Under the pieces are notes generated by a model. It was not told the origin of the DNA and searched no databases. It saw nothing but the letters and a program-made list of their open reading frames with translations. This document shows, piece by piece, positions 1-5,864 of a stretch of 12,458 bases of DNA. Position 1 is the stretch's first letter. Each line of letters opens with the position of its first letter. The position numbers were made by a program, and so were the translations under genes. The stretch is from the NCBI GenBank assembly GCA_018224345.1, contig JAGTUW010000137.1, forward strand, positions 1 through 12,458, read 5' to 3'. This DNA comes from Bacteroidota bacterium (lineage in GTDB: Bacteria; Bacteroidota; Ignavibacteria; SZUA-365).

Positions 1-46
1 CCGGTTGCCGGTTGCCGGTTGCCGGTTGCCGGTTGCCGGTTGCCGG
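1..46. repeat. Heptanucleotide tandem repeat, six full CCGGTTG units plus CCGG
   Basis: CCGGTTG is repeated without error at 1-7, 8-14, 15-21, 22-28, 29-35 and 36-42, followed by CCGG at 43-46. The array is cut by the window start, so its true length is unknown. Seven is not a multiple of three, so a change in copy number would shift any reading frame that crosses it. The possible gene start at 91 (-) reads straight into it, where three units encode the seven-residue period ATGNRQP. Confidence 0.97.
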
Positions 47-91
47 AAGAGGCACGCTGTTGTGCGTCCCTTGAGGGTTTGAGTGTTTCAT
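1..91 (-). CDS. Possible 5' end of a hypothetical protein reading into the heptamer repeat (partial)
   Basis: An ATG at 91-89 on the - strand is preceded by AAGGAG with a 7-base spacer (AAGTCCT), one of the better ribosome binding sites in the window. The frame reads MKHSNPQGTHNSVPLP and then ATGNRQP repeats, and stays open to the window edge (30 codons seen). The leader is polar and disordered-looking, with no signal peptide and no recognised domain. The repeat may be a low-complexity N-terminus, a frame-switching tract, or non-coding repeat DNA after a false start. The ribosome binding site is seen directly. That it is a gene is inference, because the rest lies outside the window. Confidence 0.3.
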   Translation of the reverse strand, partial: MKHSNPQGTHNSVPLPATGNRQPATGNRQP

Positions 92-259
92 AGGACTTCT
101 CCTTGTGAATGATTGATGTATTGATGAATCGCGCCAGTACTGCCCGACGAATACGACCACGGGGAGCAGGACGACAGAAACCACACAGGGCCAGAAGTAC
201 AAGGAGGGCTTTTCAGAGGGGTCCCACAGGAAGACAATCTCTGTGACGCAATCAGTGTT
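92..259 (-). other. Open hydrophobic frame without a normal start codon
   Basis: After an in-frame TGA at 262-260 the - strand stays open and in the same frame as the ATG at 91. The peptide has the look of a small membrane protein: acidic and polar residues, WDPSEKPS, then a stretch of about 23 hydrophobic residues (LYFWPCVVSVVLLPVVVF and following), then GQYWRD. It has no ATG, and its only GTG/TTG codons fall within the hydrophobic stretch. It could be the relic of a small membrane protein, a gene with a rare start such as ATT, or chance. The ten bases ATGAAACACT occur both at 263-254 and at the candidate start at 91-82. Confidence 0.2.
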
Positions 260-644
260 TCATTGCGGAAATTGTTTGCTCCCGCAAGCGGATGAACCGA
301 AAGTGTGCAGAACATTTCAATCATGGTCAAGTCCAATGAAAGGATCAGAAATCAACATAGCAGAACTGGAACACTGTGATATCAATACCGACATTCCGGA
401 TGCCCGCCTCCGTTTATTGGTGTTATGGCGGGCAAGTTACAAAACATGACGGATAAAGTCAAATAAACCCAACGTTTTCGCATTGACTCATAAATATGGT
501 TACCGGAAGTCTGACGCCGGAGCATTCGTTGCCTCAAAAATGTGTTACCACCAACAACAACAGGGACAGTATGGGCAACAATGGTTACACGCCGCCGTGC
601 GAGCACTCCAGACCGAGTACGCTATTGCCTCCAGAGCAGAGCGT
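260..644. other. Stretch with no supportable gene
   Basis: About 385 bases between the possible leftward gene and the 18-bp repeat array. Short open frames exist on both strands, but none has a ribosome binding site together with a protein-like composition. The only structure I see is the inverted repeat at 402-433. I see no tRNA or clear terminator. The leftward transcript from the copper ATPase would end in or beyond this stretch. Confidence 0.5.
402..433. repeat. Inverted repeat GCCCGCC / GGCGGGC with an 18-base loop
   Basis: GCCCGCC at 402-408 pairs perfectly with GGCGGGC at 427-433. The loop (409-426) is AT-richer. Neither strand carries a T-run after the stem, so it is not a standard intrinsic terminator. 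Its position, about 290 bases beyond the ATPase stop, would allow a role in transcript 3'-end stability. The function is unknown. Confidence 0.55.
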
Positions 645-734
645 GCACGCGTTCCCGCAATCGCACGCGTTCCCGCAATCGCACGCGTTCCCGCAATCGC
701 ACGCGTTCCCGCAATCGCACGCGTTTTTACAATT
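645..734. repeat. 18-bp tandem repeat, four exact units plus one degenerate unit overlapping the ATPase stop codon
   Basis: The unit GCACGCGTTCCCGCAATC is perfect at 645-662, 663-680, 681-698 and 699-716. A fifth copy at 717-734 matches 13 of 18 bases. All five differences are transitions (C to T at 726, 727, 728 and 734; G to A at 729). Each unit contains the palindrome ACGCGT. Eighteen bases equal six codons, and in the ATPase frame each unit would read LRERVR without a stop. Identical back-to-back units with no spacers rule out a CRISPR array. This is a likely variable-number tandem repeat. Confidence 0.97.
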
Positions 735-2835
735 CTACACGTTTGAGAAGCTGTGCGTTCAACGCAACGATAACCGTGCTGGCCGACATGAGGACAGCCC
801 CCACAGCCGGACTGAGCAGAATGCCCCAGGCGGAGAGAACGCCGGCAGCGAGAGGAAGTGCGACGATATTATAGCCTGCGGCCCACCAGAGATTCTGAAG
901 CATCTTCCGGTAGGTCGCTCGTGAGAGTGTAATGATTCCCGGAATGTCGCGTGGATCGGAACGAACAAGAACGATGTGTCCGGCTTCGACGGCGACATCT
1001 GTTCCGGCGCCGATGGCGATACCGATATCGGCAGTTGCAAGAGCAGGCGCATCATTGACTCCATCACCGACCATCGCGACTTTCTTCCCCTCCCGCCGCA
1101 ATTCCTCCACTTTCGAGGCCTTGTCCTCAGGCAGCGTTTCAGCAAACACCGTGTCAATACCCAATTCCGCTGCGACACTCTTTGCCACCGCCTTTGCATC
1201 ACCAGTGAGCATGGCCACCTCGATTCCGAGATCATGCAATGCATCGATCGCCTCGCGACTCTCTTCACGAATGGCATCGGCCAGTGCAAATACGGCAAGT
1301 GCCCTGCCGTCGCGCAACAGATAGATCGCCGCCTGTCCCCGCCCGGAAGCGGAATCCGCCGCACTGCGCAGTGACTCCGGGACATTCGCATCCTCCTCGT
1401 CCAGTAATGCAGGGCCTCCCACAAAATATGTGATCCCATCGATGGATGCCCGTACGCCCTTGCCACTGATGGCACGGAATTCCTCCGACGATGGGATATC
1501 AATTCCACGATCTTTCGCGGTCGCAACAATCCCCTGTGCGATAGCATGCTCCGATTCGGACTCCACTCCGGCAGCAATACGCAACAGGTCGTCTTCCTTC
1601 TCACCTTCTGCAACCTGCATTTCCACAACGCGAAACTCACCGAGCGTCAGTGTCCCCGTCTTGTCGAAGATCACGGTATCAAGCATCCGCGCCTCCTCCA
1701 AACCACGCCGGTCGCGGACAAGCAGCCCGTTCCTCGCTCCGAGGGTCGTGGAAATCGCGACAACGAGTGGCACGGCCAGCCCCAGTGCATGAGGACAGGC
1801 AATCACCAGCACGGTCACGACACGGATGATCGAGAAGTCAATCGATGCACCCAGGAGTTGCCAGACGATCAGGGTGAGTAGCGCGGAAAGCACAGCCACC
1901 CCCGTGAGGATGCGTGCCGCACGGTCGGCAAGATGCTGTGCACGGGATTTCGATTTCCGGGCCTCGGAAACCAGGCGCATGATGCCACTGAGTTTGGTAT
2001 CATCTCCCGTGCCCGTGACTTCGATATGCAGGGAGCCCTCTCCATTTATCGTCGCCGCAATGACCTCATCACCTTCCTTCTTCTTTACGGGCTGCGATTC
2101 CCCTGTCAACATTGATTCGTTGAGCGTGCTTTCACCTTTCCTGATAACACCATCTGCAGGCACGCTTTCTCCCGGACGAAGCAGCACAAGATCTCCATCC
2201 CGCAGATCGTCGACCGGAACTGTCTCCTCGCCCTCATCCGTCACGCGGGTCGCGGAATCCGGCAACAACTTCGCAAGTTCATCGAGCGCGCCACGGGCCC
2301 GCGAAATAGAACGCATTTCAATCCAGTGTCCCAGCAACATGATGGTCACCAGCGTCGATAATTCCCACCAGAGTGCCTTGGCATCAAGCAATTCAATGTG
2401 CACGATCCAGGAAAATATGAAGGCCACGACAATGGCCAGGGATATCAGCGTCATCATTCCGGGGAGTCTATCCCTGAGTTCTCCCCATGCCCCTTTCAGA
2501 AATACCAGTCCGCCATAGAGAAATACCGCCGTCCCGAATACGGGAGGGATCCAGCCCGCCCCCGGAAACTGCGGTGCGTCGTAGCCAAGCAACATTTGTA
2601 CGTGCGCTGACCAGAACAGCACCGGCAATGTGAGCACGAGCGAGAACCAGAACTTGTCCCGAAACATGCCGGGACTGTGTCCCTCATGTCCTTCGTGATC
2701 TCCATGCTCTCCGGAATGCCCGCCGTTCCCGTGCTTGTCACTCTCATGCCCGTGGCCGTCGTGTTCTTTCCCATGCTCGCGGTCCTGCTGCGATCGCTGA
2801 GTATGATCTTCTTCTCCCGGTAGATGCTTACTCAT
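727..2835 (-). CDS. copB: CopB-type (CPH) copper/silver P-type ATPase with His-rich N-terminus
   Basis: A P1B-type ATPase of 702 residues that pumps copper or silver out across the inner membrane. Residues 1-56 hold 12 histidines, a probable metal-binding tail replacing the usual HMA domain. Visible motifs: TGES 244-247 (actuator); CPH 347-349 in the ion-binding helix, the mark of the CopB rather than the CPC CopA group; DKTGTLT with phosphorylated Asp391; SEHA 428-431 (nucleotide site); TGD 544-546; GDGVNDAP 590-597; YN 655-656 and MSAST 683-687 in the last two helices. About eight membrane segments, including ones near 61-80, 96-115, 126-147 and 155-172. The start is ATG with GAGG seven bases upstream. 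The gene follows the CDF gene after 39 bases, so it is probably cotranscribed. The usual HP dipeptide reads HA. The stop codon lies in a degenerate 18-bp repeat unit. Cu(I) versus Cu(II) or Ag preference cannot be read from the sequence. Confidence 0.96.
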   Translation of the reverse strand: MSKHLPGEEDHTQRSQQDREHGKEHDGHGHESDKHGNGGHSGEHGDHEGHEGHSPGMFRDKFWFSLVLTLPVLFWSAHVQMLLGYDAPQFPGAGWIPPVFGTAVFLYGGLVFLKGAWGELRDRLPGMMTLISLAIVVAFIFSWIVHIELLDAKALWWELSTLVTIMLLGHWIEMRSISRARGALDELAKLLPDSATRVTDEGEETVPVDDLRDGDLVLLRPGESVPADGVIRKGESTLNESMLTGESQPVKKKEGDEVIAATINGEGSLHIEVTGTGDDTKLSGIMRLVSEARKSKSRAQHLADRAARILTGVAVLSALLTLIVWQLLGASIDFSIIRVVTVLVIACPHALGLAVPLVVAISTTLGARNGLLVRDRRGLEEARMLDTVIFDKTGTLTLGEFRVVEMQVAEGEKEDDLLRIAAGVESESEHAIAQGIVATAKDRGIDIPSSEEFRAISGKGVRASIDGITYFVGGPALLDEEDANVPESLRSAADSASGRGQAAIYLLRDGRALAVFALADAIREESREAIDALHDLGIEVAMLTGDAKAVAKSVAAELGIDTVFAETLPEDKASKVEELRREGKKVAMVGDGVNDAPALATADIGIAIGAGTDVAVEAGHIVLVRSDPRDIPGIITLSRATYRKMLQNLWWAAGYNIVALPLAAGVLSAWGILLSPAVGAVLMSASTVIVALNAQLLKRVEL

Positions 2836-2874
2836 ATCGTTACCTCGTCATTCTGTATCGTTGTTGGAATTCAG

Positions 2875-3831
2875 TCATGGACGCACATCAGGTCGCCCTT
2901 GTGCAATTTCTCCCGGCGACTGAGTTTCCCGTATTAACCCGGGACCGTTTAACGCACACAGATTTTTTTCCTGTGCACTCTCGACCTGAATTGTCGCATG
3001 CTCTATACCGAAGCGGCTCTGCAGATCATCCTGCAGTTGCCGCAGGAAGTGATTTTCGAGAACATCATGTTCCACGACAAGATGGACAGTAAGCGCAATT
3101 TCCGTGGTACTGAGTGGCCAGACATGAAGATCGTGGATCCCGACGACGTGTTCCTGAGCTACCAGGAATTCCTTTACTACCGGAAGGTCAATCGTATTTG
3201 GTACGGCATCCATGGAGTAGTTCACGGAATCACGGAGCAGGCCCCAGGTCACCATGAACACTACCACGACAATGATGAGACTGACCAGCGGATCCACCCA
3301 CAACCATCCCACGGTGACGATGACGATACCGGCGACAACGACGCCCAAAGACACACCGGCATCAGCGACCATATGGAGATAGACGGCCCGTATATTCAGA
3401 TCATGATCCTTGCCACCGAGAAACAGCAGCGCCGTGATGGCATTGATCACGACACCGATGCCCGCCACAACGATCACCGTCACACCTTCGATCGGGGCGG
3501 GATGCTGAAATCGTCTGATGGCTTCCCATGCGATACCTCCGAGAGCGGTGAGGAGAAGTACCGCGCTGGTCAGCGATGCCAGTATCGTTGCCTTTCGAAA
3601 ACCGTAGGTTCGCTTATCCGTCTCATCTTTTGTCGCAAGGAAGCTCGCACCCCAGGCGAGCAGAAGGCTGACAACGTCACTCAGGTTGTGTCCCGCATCC
3701 GCAATAAGCGCGAGGGAACCGGCGATAAGACCATAGGCCACTTCAATAATGACGAACGCGATATTGAGCGACACCCCTATCGCAAAGGCACGTTTGTATC
3801 TGACGGTTTTATGAGCAGAACTGGTATTCAT
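2875..3831 (-). CDS. czcD: Cation diffusion facilitator (CzcD-like Zn2+/divalent metal:H+ antiporter)
   Basis: A 318-residue CDF transporter that exports Zn2+ or related divalent ions in exchange for protons. Six membrane segments are visible between about residues 14 and 200. The metal site is the HD-HD type: His48 and Asp52 in the second helix (in DAGHNLSD) and His153 and Asp157 in the fifth (HMVAD). This is typical of zinc carriers. The cytoplasmic C-terminal domain carries the family signature HDLHVW (233-238) and a TVHLVV strand. A 30-residue polar tail extends beyond the domain. The start ATG has only a weak ribosome site (GAGAA). The gene lies 47 bases after the cupin and 39 before the ATPase, so it is probably in one operon. 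Zn specificity and the czcD name are inferred from family; Co, Cd, Mn or Fe are possible. Confidence 0.95.
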   Translation of the reverse strand: MNTSSAHKTVRYKRAFAIGVSLNIAFVIIEVAYGLIAGSLALIADAGHNLSDVVSLLLAWGASFLATKDETDKRTYGFRKATILASLTSAVLLLTALGGIAWEAIRRFQHPAPIEGVTVIVVAGIGVVINAITALLFLGGKDHDLNIRAVYLHMVADAGVSLGVVVAGIVIVTVGWLWVDPLVSLIIVVVVFMVTWGLLRDSVNYSMDAVPNTIDLPVVKEFLVAQEHVVGIHDLHVWPLSTTEIALTVHLVVEHDVLENHFLRQLQDDLQSRFGIEHATIQVESAQEKNLCALNGPGLIRETQSPGEIAQGRPDVRP

Positions 3832-3878
3832 TTCTCATATATGATTACTACATGGACAGTACCGGTGAGGCATGTGCA

Positions 3879-4286
3879 TTATAGAGATCGTGTGGTATCG
3901 CTGGACTGTGATTCGGGGGCGGACAGTTGGTCGTCGATCGATCGTGTCATATCATTGACGACATCACCGGTATGCTCCGTCGACTTTCTTTCCATCAGCA
4001 TGATATGGCATTCCCCATCGGCCACCGGCTTGTGTTGTGTCCCTTTCGGTACCACGAAGAGTTCGCCGGTACAGAGTTCAATTGTACCTGCTTCCATTTC
4101 AATGCGCAAGCTGCCCTTCAGAACGTAGAACAATTCATCCTCTTCTTCATGCACATGCCAACAGAAGTCCCCCTGCACCCGGCCGACTTTGACGTACATG
4201 TCATCGACTTCCGCAATGACACGTGGCGCCCAGAGATCGGGCAGCACAGCGGCGATACCTGCTGGATGAACAGGCGCCGATGTCAT
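3879..4286 (-). CDS. Small single-domain cupin protein
   Basis: A 135-residue cytosolic protein with one beta-barrel cupin domain. Motif 1 is complete: Gly39, His44-x-His46, Glu51, Gly58. Motif 2 is PKGTQH with Pro80, Gly82 and His85. His44, His46, Glu51 and His85 are the expected metal ligands, so it probably binds a metal ion. The last 35 residues are polar and low in complexity. The ATG at 4286-4284 overlaps the upstream gene's TGA (ATGA), indicating translational coupling. The frame is also open further upstream, but that part runs antisense-like through the SRPBCC gene and is Arg/Gly-rich nonsense. Its position before two metal exporters suggests a link to metal or stress response, but the substrate is unknown. 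Confidence 0.9.
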   Translation of the reverse strand: MTSAPVHPAGIAAVLPDLWAPRVIAEVDDMYVKVGRVQGDFCWHVHEEEDELFYVLKGSLRIEMEAGTIELCTGELFVVPKGTQHKPVADGECHIMLMERKSTEHTGDVVNDMTRSIDDQLSAPESQSSDTTRSL

Positions 4287-4747
4287 TGTTCCCGTCCGGA
4301 ACGATGCCGGGCCTCCGCCTCGGTTTTCAGTTCCTGCATGCCTCTCTCGAGGGTACTGACCAGCATGCGCTTTGCCATACCCCTGAACATGCTCGGAACC
4401 GGACCTTCGAAGGACTCCCTGCTGCGGACCAGGGTGCCGCCCTCTTTTTCTTCGAACTCCCAGACATGGATGGCACGAATACCGAGGGTTTTTCCGGACC
4501 AGACAATGCGGGAAGGTGCATCGATTTCCTCGATAGTGGATGTGATCCTGGAACCCCCGGCCTTCCAGACGAAAGCACTTCCTTCGCGTGCTTCGCCCTG
4601 TATCTTCATATCCGATACCTTGCTGTTCCACTGTGGCCACTGCCCGAAATCCACGAGCGTGTGCCATACCGTGTCTACCGGCGCCTCCACCATCCTTTCG
4701 GTGAAGGCAATGGCGGGCGCTTCTCTGTTGATTTCTTTCTGTGTCAT
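4283..4747 (-). CDS. SRPBCC (START/polyketide cyclase-like) domain protein
   Basis: A 154-residue protein with the Bet v1-like SRPBCC fold, which forms a deep hydrophobic pocket for lipids or other small molecules. Family marks: an opening strand with the helix EAPVDTVWHTLVD (21-33), the WPQWN turn (37-41), a strand-rich middle with RIVWSG (80-85) and RAIHVWEFE (91-99), a TLVRSRESFEG strand (105-115), and a long C-terminal amphipathic helix (about 117-145). The ligand is not known, and most such proteins are listed as polyketide cyclase/dehydrase-like. The ATG at 4747 has a weak AGGG; an alternative in-frame ATG at 4771 adds eight residues. It overlaps the cupin gene by ATGA, so the two are probably made together. 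It is the first gene of the likely leftward operon. Confidence 0.88.
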   Translation of the reverse strand: MTQKEINREAPAIAFTERMVEAPVDTVWHTLVDFGQWPQWNSKVSDMKIQGEAREGSAFVWKAGGSRITSTIEEIDAPSRIVWSGKTLGIRAIHVWEFEEKEGGTLVRSRESFEGPVPSMFRGMAKRMLVSTLERGMQELKTEAEARHRSGREQ

Positions 4748-4891
4748 GTATAGCCCTGTCTCGTGTGACATGTTGTCTTCGTCATGCAGCCTGAGTTCCG
4801 AACGAAAGACACTCCGCTCAGCCGGACAGTGTCCCCATGATGAGAAGTGCATTTGCCAGCTGCATCCGTGCAACCAGCCGGGTGTACACTT

Positions 4892-5392
4892 CTACTCGTC
4901 GCTCAGAGGTTGCACGATGCTGAGGCGTTGCTGCGGCGGTGCTACTGCGATGAACGCCATATCCTCCTGACGATGACATGTATTGCATGTGGCGGTCAGT
5001 CCCGTAAAGCGCTGATCGAACAACGCCGCATCCCGGGCTGTGATCGCCTCTTCCATTTGATCAAGCGCGGGAAAGATCATCTGCGCCGATTCCGCACGCT
5101 CAGGCCGACGTTCGATGCCGCGCTCGATTTCCTCCCGCATTTCCTCGATCTGATAGGCGGCATAGTCCCAATTCTTATCCTGCCCTGCCCAATACAGTTC
5201 CTGATACTTATGACTGACGGACATCATTGTTGCATCGAAACCACCGAGTTGTTCAGCGATACGATCGAATTTTTCTTCGGCCGTTCCTTTCAGCCAGGTG
5301 TCGCCACTGTCGGAAACGGAAGGTGTGCAGGCAGGAACACTCAGAAGGATACCAATGCCTGCTGCGAGTAATGAAAGTTTGAGATGACGCAC
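4892..5392 (-). CDS. Haem c-binding helical lipoprotein (class II cytochrome c-like)
   Basis: A 166-residue exported protein. The N-terminus has a basic MRHLK, a hydrophobic stretch and a probable lipobox ending VPA-Cys22, so the mature protein would be lipid-anchored. The remainder is predicted all-helical with charged, regular heptad-like stretches. A single haem-attachment motif, Cys136-Asn-Thr-Cys139-His140, sits near the C-terminus. A C-terminal CXXCH on a helical bundle is the arrangement of class II cytochromes (c' / c556), though the usual C-terminal spacing is not exact. An electron-transfer or ligand-sensing role is inference. The start is GTG, supported by GGAGAG five bases upstream (5403-5398). 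An alternating ATATATATAT tract lies just above that site. The 144-base gap to the SRPBCC gene leaves joint transcription uncertain. Confidence 0.85.
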   Translation of the reverse strand: MRHLKLSLLAAGIGILLSVPACTPSVSDSGDTWLKGTAEEKFDRIAEQLGGFDATMMSVSHKYQELYWAGQDKNWDYAAYQIEEMREEIERGIERRPERAESAQMIFPALDQMEEAITARDAALFDQRFTGLTATCNTCHRQEDMAFIAVAPPQQRLSIVQPLSDE

Positions 5393-5510
5393 AGGTGCTC
5401 TCCATATATATATTGCAGGAAATATTCGGGTATTTCCGTGTGCCGATGTTTCATCGCAAATCGATCGGCTTTCGTGTGTGAGACTGAAAGATATTCGAAT
5501 TTCCGGCCTG

Positions 5511-5532
5511 AGGCAAATGGAACAGGCAAATG
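5511..5532. repeat. Direct repeat AGGCAAATG, two copies 13 bp apart
   Basis: AGGCAAATG occurs at 5511-5519 and 5524-5532, separated by GAAC. Two same-face-shifted half sites in a divergent spacer could be a protein binding site, but no partner is identified. The repeat is seen directly and the role is speculation. Confidence 0.4.
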
Positions 5533-5544
5533 ACCGATGAAGGG

Positions 5545-5560
5545 ATAAAACAGATTTTAT
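5545..5560. promoter_or_regulatory. AT-rich inverted repeat ATAAAA-CAGA-TTTTAT, possible operator
   Basis: ATAAAA (5545-5550) and TTTTAT (5555-5560) are perfect inverted arms around a 4-base centre. No gene ends nearby, so a terminator is unlikely. It may be an operator in the divergent spacer, and the methyltransferase HTH is one possible ligand. AT-rich palindromes also arise by chance. Confidence 0.25.
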
Positions 5561-5853
5561 TTTCCTATGATTCGCCCGGCTGCGGAATTATCTGCAGATA
5601 CGTTCTTTCATGTGTCCGAAAATTCGTTCAGGCAGTGGCTAACCGGATTTAACGTCCTGAAATTGCGCAGCACCGAATTAATTACAGACAGGATTCCTCA
5701 TCCTTTGGCTAAAACGCCGAATCTGCAACTCCATCACTTCATATCGCTATACCACTCGTTCTCGCATCGAAAACCGTCTACGTTACTTGCATATGTTCAA
5801 TCCTCGGGGTATCTTGTCCGACAGAATGTCACCAAACGCGCCCAGCGAGCAAA

Positions 5854-5859
5854 AGGAGG
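5854..5859 (+). promoter_or_regulatory. Shine-Dalgarno AGGAGG that decides the methyltransferase start
   Basis: A consensus AGGAGG lies five bases before an in-frame TTG at 5865-5867. Upstream in-frame starts (TTG 5787, ATG 5793, ATG 5826) have no comparable site. Starting at 5865 also puts the HTH at the very N-terminus, as is usual for this domain. Confidence 0.6.
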
Positions 5860-5864
5860 CCGGA

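Larger units (their letters stand above)
5393..5864. other. Intergenic spacer between cytochrome gene (-) and restriction-modification cassette (+)
   Basis: A 472-base AT-richer spacer between divergent genes. It must hold the promoter of the cytochrome gene and, unless transcribed from elsewhere, that of the cassette. It contains a 9-base direct repeat (5511-5532), an inverted repeat (5545-5560), the ATATATATAT tract (5404-5413) and the AGGAGG that fixes the methyltransferase start. I could not assign convincing -35/-10 pairs. An open + frame beginning at 5567 runs through part of it, but it lacks a ribosome site and protein-like composition. Confidence 0.6.

Noticed and set aside
645..734. 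Repeat array as a possible CRISPR
   Set aside because: The 18-bp units are directly adjacent with no spacers, and no cas gene is present.
483..924. Forward frames encoding repeated RVPAIA, HAFPQS or SRNRTR peptides
   Set aside because: All three are translations of the same 18-bp DNA repeat in different frames. None has a ribosome site, and they run antisense into the ATPase gene.
759..2610. Several long open frames overlapping the copper ATPase gene on both strands
   Set aside because: They are shadows of the high-GC ATPase gene, with unnatural Ser/Arg/Pro-rich compositions and no family motifs.
2998..4128. A 376-codon forward frame opposite the CDF and cupin genes
   Set aside because: It is His/Asp/Arg-rich without motifs and lies antisense to two well-supported genes.
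4287..4667. Upstream in-frame extension of the cupin
   Set aside because: The extension overlaps the SRPBCC gene in another frame and is Arg/Gly-rich nonsense. The ATGA overlap and the cupin domain boundary fix the start at 4286.
4882..4889. GTGTACAC palindrome as a copper-repressor operator
   Set aside because: It does not match the known CopY-type core TACAnnTGTA and lies at the end of the cytochrome gene, far from the operon's first start codon.
5815..5823. TGTC-C-GACA palindrome upstream of the methyltransferase as its operator
   Set aside because: Four paired bases are too common by chance, and the arms run opposite to the M.SsoII operator (GGACA...TGTCC) as I remember it.
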